A DNA stretch of 64,000 bases, from NCBI RefSeq assembly GCF_018413645.1, contig NZ_JAHCDA010000002.1, forward strand, positions 1-64,000, written 5' to 3'. Of the stretch, positions 8,001 through 16,184 are shown one piece after another. Position 1 is the stretch's first letter; every line of letters starts with the position of its first letter. The notes beneath the pieces were generated by a model. It was not told where the DNA came from. It made no database searches and saw only the letters and a program-made list of their open reading frames with translations. Position numbers and translations under genes: made by a program. This stretch comes from Roseococcus pinisoli (lineage in GTDB: Bacteria > Pseudomonadota > Alphaproteobacteria > Acetobacterales > Acetobacteraceae).

Positions 8001-10698
8001 GCTGGTGGCGGCCAACGCCATCTCCGGGGCGGGGCGCGTCCGCCAGATCGGCTCCGGCACGACCACGCTGACGGGCGCGCTGAGCTACACCGGCGGCACC
8101 TTCGTGGATGCGGGCACGCTGATCCTCGGGGACACGACGCACAGCGTCACCCTGCCGGGCAACGCCACCATCGCAGCCGGGGGAATGCTGAGCCTGCAGA
8201 ATGGTTCGCTGGGCAGCGGCACGATCACCAATGGCGGCAGCCTCGCCATCGGCCTCAATGCCACGGCGGGCAGTGCGACAATCAACAGCGACGCCGCCCC
8301 GCTCACCAGCGTCGTCTTCTCCGGAAATGCCACGGCCGGCACGGCCCAGATCAACAATCGCGCCAACCTGGAATTCACCGGCAGCGCCACGGCGGCCAAC
8401 TCCACCATCACCAATGACTGCTGCCTGCGCTTCAGCGGCTCGGCGACGGCGGGCAGCGCGACCATCGTCAATGCCGCCGCGGGCAATATCGACTTCGACG
8501 ACACCGCGACGGCTGGCAGTGCCAGCATCAGCAATGCCGGCTTCGTGCGGTTCCTGACCAGCGCCACGGGCGGTACGGCCGCCTATACCGGCCAGGCCGG
8601 CAGCACCATGGACTTCTCCTTCAGGACCGGGGCCGGCACGACGCTCGGCTCGCTCGCCGGGACGGGGGCGGTGGACCTGGGCAGCATCACCCTGGCGGTG
8701 GGCGGCAACAACACCTCCACCACCTTCGCCGGCGTGATCGCCGATGGCGGCCTCCTCGGCGGATCCGGCGCCGGGCTGACCAAGGTCGGCACCGGCACGC
8801 TGACCCTGACCGGCACCAACACCTATACGGGCCTTACCACCGTCTCCGCCGGCACGCTGCGGGTCGGCAATGGCGGCACGACGGGCACGCTGGGCACCGG
8901 CGGCGTCGTGAACAACGCAGCGCTGGCATTTGACCGGTCGGATGTGGTGACGCTGTCTCATGCCGTCAGCGGCACGGGCTCGCTGATCCAGGCCGGCACG
9001 GGCAACCTGATTGTGGACAATACCCAGGCCTATACGGGCGCGACCTTCGTGAATGCGGGGCGGCTCTCGGTGAACGGCTCGATCGCGAGCTCCTCCGGCG
9101 TAACGGTCGCTTCTGGCGGGACGTTGGGCGGCAACGGTCACCTGCCGGGCGTCGTCGTCCAGGCGGGCGGCACGATCGCGCCGGGCAATTCTATCGGTAC
9201 GCTGAACATCGACGGTAATCTGACGCTGGCCTCCGGCTCGACCACGCAGATCGAGGTGCAGGGCCCGCTGATCGACCGCCTCAACGTCACTGGGGCGGCG
9301 ACGCTGGGTGGCACGCTGCATCTGCTGGCGCAGGCCGGACCCTACATTTTCAACGCCCCTTACACGATCATCCAGGCCGGCGCCGTCGCAGGCAACTTCG
9401 CGGCGGTGAATGCTACGGGCAGCTTCGGCGCGGGCGTGACCAGCAACGTGAGCACCACGGCGACGCAGGCGCAGCTGACCCTGACGCCGGCGCCGCTCGT
9501 GCCGATCATCACGCCGCCGGTGGAACCGCCGACGGTGGTGCCGGTCGTGACGCCACCCATCGTCCCACCGCCTGTGGTGAAGAGCGCGCCTGTCCTCGGC
9601 CCGCAGGGCACGTCGAACCAGGTCTCCGTGGCGGCTGCCTTCGACCGCGCTGTGGCTGGTGGCGCGGATGTCGCGGCCTTCTTCCCGCTCTACAACCTGT
9701 CGGCGGCGGCGCTGCCGCGTGGGCTGGACCAGGTCTCGGGCCAGATCCATGCGGTGGCCTCGGGGATGCACGCGCAGGCCGCGTACCAGTTCCTTGGCGC
9801 GATCCTGGATCCGGGGCGAGGCGGCAAGGGCCTGGGCGATACGACGGATGGCATCCCGCGACGCTACGCGGTCTGGGCGAGTGGCTTCGGCGGCGGTGGG
9901 CGGATGGGTGCCTCGGGGAACTCCGGGACCTATGCCGCGACCTCCGGCGGCGGGGGCGTGGCCGTGGGCACGGATGTGCGGCTCACCGCTCAGGTGGTCG
10001 CGGGCGTGGCCCTGGCGGGATCGGGCGGCATGGTGCGGCTGTCGGACAGTATGGGCCGCGCCGAGGCCAGCCAGATCCAGGGTGCGGTCTATGGCACGGG
10101 CACCTTCGGCGCGCTGCGGCTGTCGGCGGCCGTCGCCTATGGCGGCATGGACGTGACGACGCGTCGCACGGTGCCTTTCCTCGGCGTGGGCGATATCCGC
10201 GGCCGCTACACGAGCTTGGGCGTGTCGACACGGCTGGAAGCGGGGTGGCGCCTGGAGGGGATCGTGCCGCGCGTGGCGCTGACGCCCTCGGTCGCCTTCC
10301 AGGGCAGCTGGTACGAGACGCCGGGCTTCAAGGAGACTGGCGTGGGCGGGCAGGCCGCGGCGGCGCTTGCGGTATCGGGGCGCAACCAGGGCCAGTCGCG
10401 AATGGAACTGTCGGTGCGGGCGGATATGGCGCTGACACCTGGGCTGTCGGGCTTCGGGCGACTGGGCTGGGCGGCCTATCTGCAGCGCGATGCGGGGATG
10501 AGCGCGGGCTTCATTGGGCTGGCGAATTCCGGTTTCTCACTGAGCGGTGCGCGGCCGGATGCGCATGCGGCGCTGATCTCGGGCGGCGTGGACTGGCAGC
10601 TGAATCCGGGCATGACAGTGACGGCGCGGGTGGATGCGGAGCTGGCCTCGAACAGCTATGCGGCCAACGGCACGGTACGGATCCGCTACGAGTTCTGA
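5059..10698 (+). CDS. Giant autotransporter adhesin-like protein with PATR passenger repeats
   Basis: 1879 residues, type V secretion. About 70 N-terminal residues precede a hydrophobic core (AAPILVPASLLAFGAG) and cleavage near ALAQ/PVW (residue ~96), an unusually extended signal region. The passenger (about 97-1475) is built of autotransporter-associated beta-strand repeats of the form GTGTLTLTG-NTYxGxTTxxxGTLxxGNGG. A Pro-rich linker (1480-1520) leads to a C-terminal beta-barrel (about 1600-1879) that ends in IRYEF with the terminal Phe needed for outer-membrane assembly. The start is GTG at 5059 without a clear ribosome site; no later start keeps the signal region. A passenger without an enzymatic motif suggests surface adhesion or biofilm, which is inference. 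Cys-Cys at about residue 1120 is rare in passengers. Confidence 0.9.
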   Translation: MSENGVVFVPQYKDVTAHAPRFLRLPSSKSPVKSLSSRRKDLVVGESTLAAKFGLGGALRASTALIAAHRLLRAAPILVPASLLAFGAGGAPALAQPVWSGPGTDFNTGTNWSTGTVPTSAQTPIFQNTGPTSLSTSVDTQLAGITFNAGAASHNLTLGNNMTLFGSVVNNSANEQTINVASGWTLFFLGAAASGQGVNYIGDGALVFDGDSTGGNSAFTVGSQMGIRGNARTVVLGSLTGASGTLVRNITANDITIQVGSLGTSTTFGGVFESVEGAEALTLDKVGTGTLTLTGDNTLAGTTITAGTLAIGNGGTLGVGAVTNNAALVFDRTDVSTFANDISGSGTVTQAGSGTTILTGNNTYTGVTTISAGTLQIGNGSTTGTLGTGAVVNNASLVFNRDSLNVTNAISGSGSVTIAGSTSLSGGNSYLGGTIINSFLFVAADSALGASSGGLTFNNGFLDTTASFTSSRAITLNAGGGTFEPSAGTTLTLTGLISGAGGLGMNGPGTLVLSSGNTYLGDTVLNGGTVVISADSAFGNAAGQLYVNGGTLQTTTSFTMARNIELQAGGSTFAPDADTVLTLSGVVTGSNLTMNGAGTLVLAGANTYSGTTTISAGTLRVGDGGLTGSLGTGAVVNNAALVFDRSGALVVSGGISGTGTLGQTGAGTTILTGANTYSGTTTIDANGTLQIGSGSTAGSLGTGGVTNNGTLAFNRSDDITVGNAITGAGRLVKGGAGVLTLNGTNTYADGTVIGNGTVAMGNIGAIGTGTVTLSDGALRSNVTGSLANAIGVAANTTGTVSAAAAQTLTLTGALTVAAGGALVFGSAAETGIVAAGFNSAALTSTGSLRVAGGTLRVDSNAFGALLSDFSSTTIDSGATLNLNGRSGGSGTIANLQGSGTLTNTAEITVLAGSFAGAITGSADLFKTSGGTLVLSGTNTYSGLTTIGNGTLRVGAGGTTGTLGSGNVVVGNTLAFNRSDAALVAANAISGAGRVRQIGSGTTTLTGALSYTGGTFVDAGTLILGDTTHSVTLPGNATIAAGGMLSLQNGSLGSGTITNGGSLAIGLNATAGSATINSDAAPLTSVVFSGNATAGTAQINNRANLEFTGSATAANSTITNDCCLRFSGSATAGSATIVNAAAGNIDFDDTATAGSASISNAGFVRFLTSATGGTAAYTGQAGSTMDFSFRTGAGTTLGSLAGTGAVDLGSITLAVGGNNTSTTFAGVIADGGLLGGSGAGLTKVGTGTLTLTGTNTYTGLTTVSAGTLRVGNGGTTGTLGTGGVVNNAALAFDRSDVVTLSHAVSGTGSLIQAGTGNLIVDNTQAYTGATFVNAGRLSVNGSIASSSGVTVASGGTLGGNGHLPGVVVQAGGTIAPGNSIGTLNIDGNLTLASGSTTQIEVQGPLIDRLNVTGAATLGGTLHLLAQAGPYIFNAPYTIIQAGAVAGNFAAVNATGSFGAGVTSNVSTTATQAQLTLTPAPLVPIITPPVEPPTVVPVVTPPIVPPPVVKSAPVLGPQGTSNQVSVAAAFDRAVAGGADVAAFFPLYNLSAAALPRGLDQVSGQIHAVASGMHAQAAYQFLGAILDPGRGGKGLGDTTDGIPRRYAVWASGFGGGGRMGASGNSGTYAATSGGGGVAVGTDVRLTAQVVAGVALAGSGGMVRLSDSMGRAEASQIQGAVYGTGTFGALRLSAAVAYGGMDVTTRRTVPFLGVGDIRGRYTSLGVSTRLEAGWRLEGIVPRVALTPSVAFQGSWYETPGFKETGVGGQAAAALAVSGRNQGQSRMELSVRADMALTPGLSGFGRLGWAAYLQRDAGMSAGFIGLANSGFSLSGARPDAHAALISGGVDWQLNPGMTVTARVDAELASNSYAANGTVRIRYEF
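5905..9080 (+). repeat. PATR-type tandem repeats in the autotransporter passenger
   Basis: About ten imperfect copies of a beta-strand unit (G-x-L-x-L-x-G-x-N-x-Y) recur, at about 5911, 6112, 6580, 6846, 7055, 7260, 7840, 8050, 8790 and 8995. Some are nearly identical in DNA: 6871-6900 and 7078-7107 match over 30 bp, 207 bp (69 codons) apart. Such identity invites in-frame recombination that would change repeat number. Confidence 0.85.
8255..8590 (+). repeat. Second, shorter repeat family in the passenger (ATAGSA units)
   Basis: Within the autotransporter, a different unit of about 20 residues recurs five times: ATAGSATIN, ATAGTAQIN, ATAANSTIT, ATAGSATIV and ATAGSASIS, each followed by a stretch ending in F-x-G/D. 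It differs from the PATR unit and likely forms extra rungs of the beta-helix. The Cys-Cys pair lies here, in the segment NDCCLRF. Confidence 0.75.
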
Positions 10699-10714
10699 CC
10701 GGCTTTCGATCATT

Positions 10715-10743
10715 CGTGCAGGGATCGCGGCATCTCCTGCACG
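10715..10743 (+). terminator. Hairpin after the autotransporter, possible terminator
   Basis: CGTGCAGG and CCTGCACG form a perfect 8-bp stem around a 13-nt loop, 16 bp after the autotransporter stop. There is no T-run, so it may be a stability hairpin or a Rho-linked site and not an intrinsic terminator. Confidence 0.35.
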
Positions 10744-11660
10744 GTGGTCTGTGGTCGGACAAAACGGCGGCAAGGCGCGAATGTGGACGGCCGGCTGTTC
10801 CAAGCAGCATGGAAATTCCAGCACCCGGGCCGGCGGGCTCGCCACATGCCCTGGTCTAACTCGCGAGGGCCGATGCCCTCCGCCGTCCCCATTGGACCTA
10901 TGAGTGAAAGTCTTTCTGGGACGACGCCAAAGGCGTTGCCAGACGGGATGCCCAGACCTGCGCATGGACATCACCTCTATTAAAGCAAGCGACGTGCTGT
11001 TCGCGCTCAAGGCGGCCGCAAAGGGCCTGACAGAGGCCACCCACTGGTGATCATCGAAAGCGTCGGGCGTTAAGTCGTATTTGCGCTCGTCCCGGTCACC
11101 CGCGATGAGCACCCGGGTCGAGACGCGGGCGTGCCCACGATCAGCGCTGTCTCCGGGGTTCGAAGGCTTCCTTACCCGTCATTGTGTTGAGATGGGCCGT
11201 GTTGTCACAGCCCATTCTCGAGCGGTCTATGGCGCGCCGCACCGCGAGGGCGGATGTGTTGATGCAGGCGCTGTGGCGCCCTTTCCATGAACCGCAAATC
11301 GACGACCTCACTTTGTCGATCCAGCTCTACGGCCTCCTCAACCACTTCTTGGCGCTCCGGCAGATCAAGGTGGAGAGCGAGGCTGTGCCCAGCCGTGTGG
11401 AAATTCCAACATGAAGAAAAGTGTATTGATATAAAAACCATTTTATGTAGTAATTTGAATGTGCCCACGTTTCAGGCACGGAGCAAGATCACCTGAGATG
11501 ACGTCATTCCTGCGGCTTTTCGCCTCGGCCCACCGCATCGGTCGTACCGACCGATGTTTCGCGTGCTGAGCCCGACGCCTCTCACTCTTCTCCCATTGTC
11601 CCGTCGTTAGAGGTAGTGAGCCCCCAGGCTCAACGGCGAAATCACCTCATGTCGGGACAA
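10744..11660. other. Degraded accessory DNA with short repeats, no intact gene
   Basis: About 900 bp without a convincing gene. Two direct copies of a ~31-bp motif, GGCTGTKCCMAGC followed by TGGAAATTCCA, lie at about 10793-10823 and 11381-11411. Read on the minus strand the second starts TGTTGGAATTTCCAC, which looks like the outer end of an IS21-type element, but no istA or istB sequence was recognised. A short frame at 11184-11414 (ARADVLMQALWRPFHEP and onward) has plausible protein composition but no family I recognise. Confidence 0.45.
11537..11555. promoter_or_regulatory. Perfect palindrome upstream of the peptide-binding gene
   Basis: ATCGGTCG-TAC-CGACCGAT, an 8-bp inverted repeat with a 3-nt spacer, lies about 135 bp before the ATG at 11690. 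The form suits a dimeric repressor of the TetR or GntR kind. No regulator gene is adjacent, so the assignment is open. Confidence 0.4.
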
Positions 11661-11689
11661 ATTATTTATATTATTCAAGGAATTATGAG

Positions 11690-13282
11690 ATGACCGATTT
11701 AACGGCCATTGGTCGCCGCACCTTGCTGGGTGGCTTGGTGGCAGCCGCTGCGATTCCTGCCCGGGCCGCGAATGGACCACGCCACCTGACGCTGGCCGCC
11801 ATCGCTGCACCCACGGCTCTCGATCCGCATTTCTACAACTCACCGACGAACAACCAGGCGCTGCGCCAGATCTACGACACCCTCACGGTCGAGGACGTGC
11901 ACGGCCAGCTGCAGCCCGGCCTCGCGACCTCCTGGCGCAACGTCTCGCCGCTGGTCTGGGAATTCGACCTGCGTTCCGGCGTGCGCTTCCATGACGGGAC
12001 GCCGCTGGTGCCCGACGATGTCGCCTTCAGCGTCGCGCGTGTGCCGCAGGTGCCGAACAGCGCCGGGCCCTTCCTGTCCTTCATCAACAGCATCGAGCGG
12101 GTGGAGGCGACGGGCGACACCAGCCTTCGCGTCGTCACCAACCGCCCCAACCCATTCCTGCTCCGCGACCTGGGATCGATCTTCATCCTCTCACGCCGGC
12201 TGCATGAGAACGGGGCGACGGCCGATTTCAACACGGGCCGGCTCGCGGTCGGTACCGGCCCCTATCGCTACACGGGCTTTACGCTGGGCGAGCGGCTGGA
12301 GCTGGCTGGGAACGACGCCTATTGGGGCGGCCGGCCGGATTGGGACACGGTCTCCATCCGTTATGTCAGCAACGGTGGCGCGCGCATCGCGGGCCTGCTG
12401 GCCGGGGATTTTGATCTGGTGGACGGTATCCCCGCGCAGGACGTCGCCAGGCTGTCGGCGCAGCCAAATCTGTCGGTCGCAGGGCTGAACAGCGCGCACA
12501 GCGCCTATCTTTTCCCCGATACCGATCGCGACGAGGCGCCCTTCGTGACTGATCGCGCCGGCCGTCCGCTGGGCCGCAATCCGTTGAAGGATGTGCGCGT
12601 TCGGCAGGCGCTTTCCCTGGCCATCCATCGGGCCGGCCTCGTGGATCGGCTGCTGCAGGGGCAGGGCCAGGTGGCCGATCAGTTCGCCCCGCTCGCCGCT
12701 CCCGACCGACTGCCGGGACTGCCGCCGCTGCCGACCGATCTTGCCCGGGCCCGCGCGCTGCTATCCGAGGCCGGCTATCCCAACGGCTTCAATCTGACGA
12801 TCCATGGCCCGAGCGGCTATTTCAACGGCGATGCCGCGGTGCTGGCCGGAATCGCGCAGGGCTTCACCCGCATCGGCGTGCAGACCACCGCCGAAACGCT
12901 GCCGCTGTCCGTCTTCTTCACCCGGGCCACCCGACGGGAATTCGCGCTGTTCCTGAGCACCTACGGTTCGACCTCGGGGGTGGACCTGCTGCGGCAGATC
13001 GTCGCCACGCGACGGACGGAGGAGCGGACCGGCGCGTTCAACCGCCAGCACTACGCCAACCCCGATGTGGATGTGCCGCTGACCGGGGCGCTGCGCGAAA
13101 TGGACGACGACCGGCGCCTCGCGCTGTCACGCCAAGCGCAGCAGGCGCTGCTGAACGATCTCGGCGTCCTGCCCCTCTTCTACGTCCGCTACAACTGGGC
13201 GGGCCGACGCGACAAGGTGCGCTACGAGCCGGGCAACGCCTACGGCCATACCAATGTGAACTATGCGAGGTCCGCGGCATGA
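11690..13282 (+). CDS. ABC transporter substrate-binding protein, family 5 (peptide type)
   Basis: 530 residues, SBP family 5 as in DppA/OppA. The N-terminus GRRTLLGGLVAAAAIPARAA carries twin arginines and a hydrophobic core ending in an Ala-x-Ala-like site, so export is probably by Tat. Family sequence follows: LDPHFYNSPTNNQALRQIYD, then WEFDLRSGVRFHDGTPLVPD, the typical ligand-domain opening. AAGGA lies 8 nt before the ATG. The stop overlaps the start of an amidase by 4 nt (ATGA), so the two are co-translated. No permease or ATPase genes adjoin, so it must use a transporter encoded elsewhere. Its ligand is probably a peptide or amide-bearing compound that the amidase then hydrolyses; this is inferred from context. 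Confidence 0.9.
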   Translation: MTDLTAIGRRTLLGGLVAAAAIPARAANGPRHLTLAAIAAPTALDPHFYNSPTNNQALRQIYDTLTVEDVHGQLQPGLATSWRNVSPLVWEFDLRSGVRFHDGTPLVPDDVAFSVARVPQVPNSAGPFLSFINSIERVEATGDTSLRVVTNRPNPFLLRDLGSIFILSRRLHENGATADFNTGRLAVGTGPYRYTGFTLGERLELAGNDAYWGGRPDWDTVSIRYVSNGGARIAGLLAGDFDLVDGIPAQDVARLSAQPNLSVAGLNSAHSAYLFPDTDRDEAPFVTDRAGRPLGRNPLKDVRVRQALSLAIHRAGLVDRLLQGQGQVADQFAPLAAPDRLPGLPPLPTDLARARALLSEAGYPNGFNLTIHGPSGYFNGDAAVLAGIAQGFTRIGVQTTAETLPLSVFFTRATRREFALFLSTYGSTSGVDLLRQIVATRRTEERTGAFNRQHYANPDVDVPLTGALREMDDDRRLALSRQAQQALLNDLGVLPLFYVRYNWAGRRDKVRYEPGNAYGHTNVNYARSAA

Positions 13283-14718
13283 CCGGCACTGCCATCGTGG
13301 ACAGCTATGACAGCTACGATGCGGTCGGGCTGGCGGAGCTGGTGCGACGGCGGGAGGTGAGTCCGGCCGAACTGGTCGACGCGGCCATCGGCCGCATCGA
13401 GCGGCTCGATGGTCCCATCAATTCCGTCATTCACCGCCTCTTCGATGAGGCGCGCCGGCAGGCGGCGGAGCCCGCCGGGGAGGGAGCGCTGGCTGGCGTG
13501 CCCTTCCTGCTGAAGGACCTTAACATCCAGTATCGCGGCCAGCGCACGGGGAACGGCAGCCGCGCCTGGTCGAGCCATGTCGCGGCACATGATTCGACCA
13601 TCACGGAGCGCTACCGCGCGGCAGGCCTGATTGTGCTCGGCTTCACCAACACGGCCGAACTGGGCCTCGCCTGCGAGACGGCGCCGGCGGCGCATGGGCC
13701 GACCCGAAATCCATGGGACCTGACGCGCAGTGTCGGCGGCTCCACCGGCGGGGCCGCTGCGGCCGTCGCTACACGCCTCGTGCCCGCGGCCCATGGCACC
13801 GATGGCGGCGGTTCGATCCGTATCCCCTCGGCCCATTGCGGCGTCTTCGGCCTGAAGCCAACCCGCGGCCGCAATCCATTCGGCCCGGATCTCGGGGAGG
13901 GCTGGAATGGCCTGTCCGCGCATCACGCCATCACCCGCACGGTGCGGGACAGCGCGGTGCTGCTGGACGTCAGCCACGGGCCGTCCCCTGGCGATCCCTA
14001 TGCGGCGCCGGCTTTCACCGGACGTTACGCGGAGGTGATCGAGCGCGACCCCGCGCGGCTGCGCGTCGCCTTCCAGACGGTGCGCCACGATGGCAGCCCC
14101 ATCGACCCCGCCAATGCCGAAGCCGTGCGGCGTACCGCGGCGCTGCTGGAGCGTCTCGGCCATGAGGTCGAGGAGGCGCGCCCAGAGATCGACGAGGCGC
14201 TGCTGAAGCGCAGCACCCGGGTGATCGTCGCCTCCAACCTGGCCCACGCGCTGCACGTCCGTGGCGTGGCGCTCGGCCGGCCGGTGCGGGAGGACGAGGT
14301 CGAGCCCATCACCTGGCTCTGGGCGCAGGAGGGCGCGCGCCAGGAGGCGCGGGCGCTGGCCGCTGCCGTCGCTGCCGTCCATGGCTTGGGCCGGAAGCTC
14401 GGCGCCTTCTTCCAGAAGCACGACATCCTGCTGACCAGCACGACGGCCCAGCCGCCGCTGCCGCTCGGCACGGTGGACATGCAGTCCCGCGATCTCGATG
14501 CCTTCTACGAGGCTTTGCGGGACCACAGCGCCTTCACCTCGATCTACAACAGCACGGGCGTCCCCGCCGCCTCGGTGCCCCTGTGGTGGGGCGAGCAGGG
14601 CCTGCCGCTGGGCGTTCAGATCGCAGCTCCCTTGGGCGAGGATGCACGGGTACTGCAGCTTGCGGCGCAGCTCGAGCGTGCGGAGCCGTGGCAGGACCGC
14701 AGGCCACCGGGAGTCTAA
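13279..14718 (+). CDS. Amidase (amidase signature family)
   Basis: 479 residues with the complete Ser-cisSer-Lys triad of the amidase signature family: Lys79 in PFLLKDLN, Ser155 in GGSTGGAAAA and nucleophile Ser179 in DGGGSIRIP. These enzymes hydrolyse carboxamides to acid and ammonia or amine. There is no signal peptide, so it should act in the cytoplasm on imported substrate. It lacks the GatA context (no gatB or gatC nearby), so it is unlikely to be the tRNA amidotransferase subunit. Translation is coupled to the upstream binding protein through a 4-nt overlap, which ties it to uptake of the same substrate. Specificity cannot be read from the sequence. Confidence 0.9.
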   Translation: MTGTAIVDSYDSYDAVGLAELVRRREVSPAELVDAAIGRIERLDGPINSVIHRLFDEARRQAAEPAGEGALAGVPFLLKDLNIQYRGQRTGNGSRAWSSHVAAHDSTITERYRAAGLIVLGFTNTAELGLACETAPAAHGPTRNPWDLTRSVGGSTGGAAAAVATRLVPAAHGTDGGGSIRIPSAHCGVFGLKPTRGRNPFGPDLGEGWNGLSAHHAITRTVRDSAVLLDVSHGPSPGDPYAAPAFTGRYAEVIERDPARLRVAFQTVRHDGSPIDPANAEAVRRTAALLERLGHEVEEARPEIDEALLKRSTRVIVASNLAHALHVRGVALGRPVREDEVEPITWLWAQEGARQEARALAAAVAAVHGLGRKLGAFFQKHDILLTSTTAQPPLPLGTVDMQSRDLDAFYEALRDHSAFTSIYNSTGVPAASVPLWWGEQGLPLGVQIAAPLGEDARVLQLAAQLERAEPWQDRRPPGV

Positions 14719-14978
14719 ATAACCGGGTATATGTCCGACCGGTTCGGCTGGAAGGGCCGGGTGCCCGTCCCGAGAACCACGCTTAAGGGGCAGATGGTCG
14801 GCACCCTCCTTGTGGCATAACAGCGCGGTAAGAGGGGCCTTCGCGGCCGCTCGTCATTACGTGCCCGGGCGCTTCGCAGCGCCGCCCTGATCGTCGGTCA
14901 TCGTGGATTATTCTTCGAAGTGTCGACCAGTGATAAGGCTTGCCGCCATTAGCAGGGGTTAGGCTTTATGGGCGGACG

Positions 14979-16184
14979 CTAGCGATCATTAGTTGTGCGT
15001 CTCTTGCCTTCCTCAAGCAGTGCGAGGGCCTCGGTGGCGATGATCCGCTCTTCGTCGGTAGGAATGACCAGGGCCGCCACGCGGCTCACCGGCGTACTGA
15101 TGGTCTCGGCATTCCCCGCATTGGCGGCGTCGTCGAGGTCCATGCCGAGCCAGGCGAGCCTCTTGCAGATGGCCGCGCGCACGCGCGGCTGATGCTCCCC
15201 GATCCCGGCCGTGAAGACCAGGGCATCCAGCCCGCCGAGCGTCGTCGCCAGGCGGGCGACCTCGCCCGCCGTCCGGAACGTGAAGAGCTCGATGGCCTCA
15301 CGGGCCTCCGGACAGTCGCTTTCCAGCAGTTCTCGGCTGTCGGCGCTAAGGCCGGACACGCCGAGCAGGCCGCTCCGATGGTAGAGCATGTCCTCGACCT
15401 CCTCGAGCGGCCGTTTCGCCGTGCCCAGCAGGTGCAGCAGGACGCCCGGATCCAGCGCGCCGCAGCGCGTGGCCATGGGAATGCCGTCCAGAGTCGAAAA
15501 GCCCATGCTGCTGTCCTGGCTCAGGCCGTCCCGCAGGCCGCAGAGGCTGGCGCCGCTGCCGAGATGGGCAATGACGACGCGGCCACCTGCGAGCTCCGGC
15601 GCTCGCCGCGCCAGTTCGCCCGAGACGAACTTGTAGGACAGTCCGTGAAAGCCGTAGCGCTTCACGCCTTCCTCGTAGAGCCCCCGCGGGAGCGCGAAGC
15701 GGCGGACGAGCTCCGGGTTGGTCCGGTGGAAGGCCGTGTCGAAGGAGGCGATTTGCGTCAGCTCGGGCCTCAGCTCCCGGATGGCGCGCACGAGGCGCAG
15801 GCTCTGCGGCTGATGGAGCGGCGCCAGCGCCGTCAGCTTCTCCATGGCCTGCATGGCGGCCTCGTCGATGAGCACGGGTCCGGCAAAGTCGTCACCCCCA
15901 TGCACCACCCGGTGGCCGATCGCCGCGAGGCGCGCGGGGTCTAGCTTGCCCGCCAGGTGGCCGATGGTCTCCCTCAGGGCCGCCTGCATGTCCTTCGCGG
16001 CCTCTGGCCCCAGATCTTCCTCGAAGATGCCGGCGCCATCCTGCAGCCGCAGGCGCGGCAGCTTCTTCCGGAAGTCGATCACCCCGCCGGCGATCCGGCG
16101 CGGCTCGCCCGAGGCGATCTCGAAGACGCCGATCTTCACGGTGGAGGAACCGGCGTTCAGCGTGAGCAGCAGGTCGGGCTTCAT
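14979..16184 (-). CDS. ackA: Acetate kinase
   Basis: 401 residues, the usual length. It interconverts acetyl phosphate plus ADP with acetate plus ATP. Visible family signatures are the N-terminal LLTLNAGSSTVKIGVF, HRVVHGG, FDTAFHR, YGFHGLSYKFV, IAHLGSGASLCG and the DALVFTAGIGEH segment near the C-terminus. The ATG at 16184 overlaps the end of the upstream maoC/pta gene by 4 nt, so it is the last gene of a phaC-pta-ackA unit. Together with Pta it turns acetyl-CoA into acetate and ATP, or runs in reverse for acetate use, which balances the acetyl-CoA pool against polyhydroxybutyrate synthesis. Confidence 0.95.
   Translation of the reverse strand: MKPDLLLTLNAGSSTVKIGVFEIASGEPRRIAGGVIDFRKKLPRLRLQDGAGIFEEDLGPEAAKDMQAALRETIGHLAGKLDPARLAAIGHRVVHGGDDFAGPVLIDEAAMQAMEKLTALAPLHQPQSLRLVRAIRELRPELTQIASFDTAFHRTNPELVRRFALPRGLYEEGVKRYGFHGLSYKFVSGELARRAPELAGGRVVIAHLGSGASLCGLRDGLSQDSSMGFSTLDGIPMATRCGALDPGVLLHLLGTAKRPLEEVEDMLYHRSGLLGVSGLSADSRELLESDCPEAREAIELFTFRTAGEVARLATTLGGLDALVFTAGIGEHQPRVRAAICKRLAWLGMDLDDAANAGNAETISTPVSRVAALVIPTDEERIIATEALALLEEGKRRTTNDR

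Noticed and set aside
5164-9771. 1535-codon open frame antisense to the autotransporter
   Set aside because: Repetitive GC-rich coding DNA keeps its antisense frame free of stops. The product is Arg-rich and repetitive without any domain, so it is a shadow.
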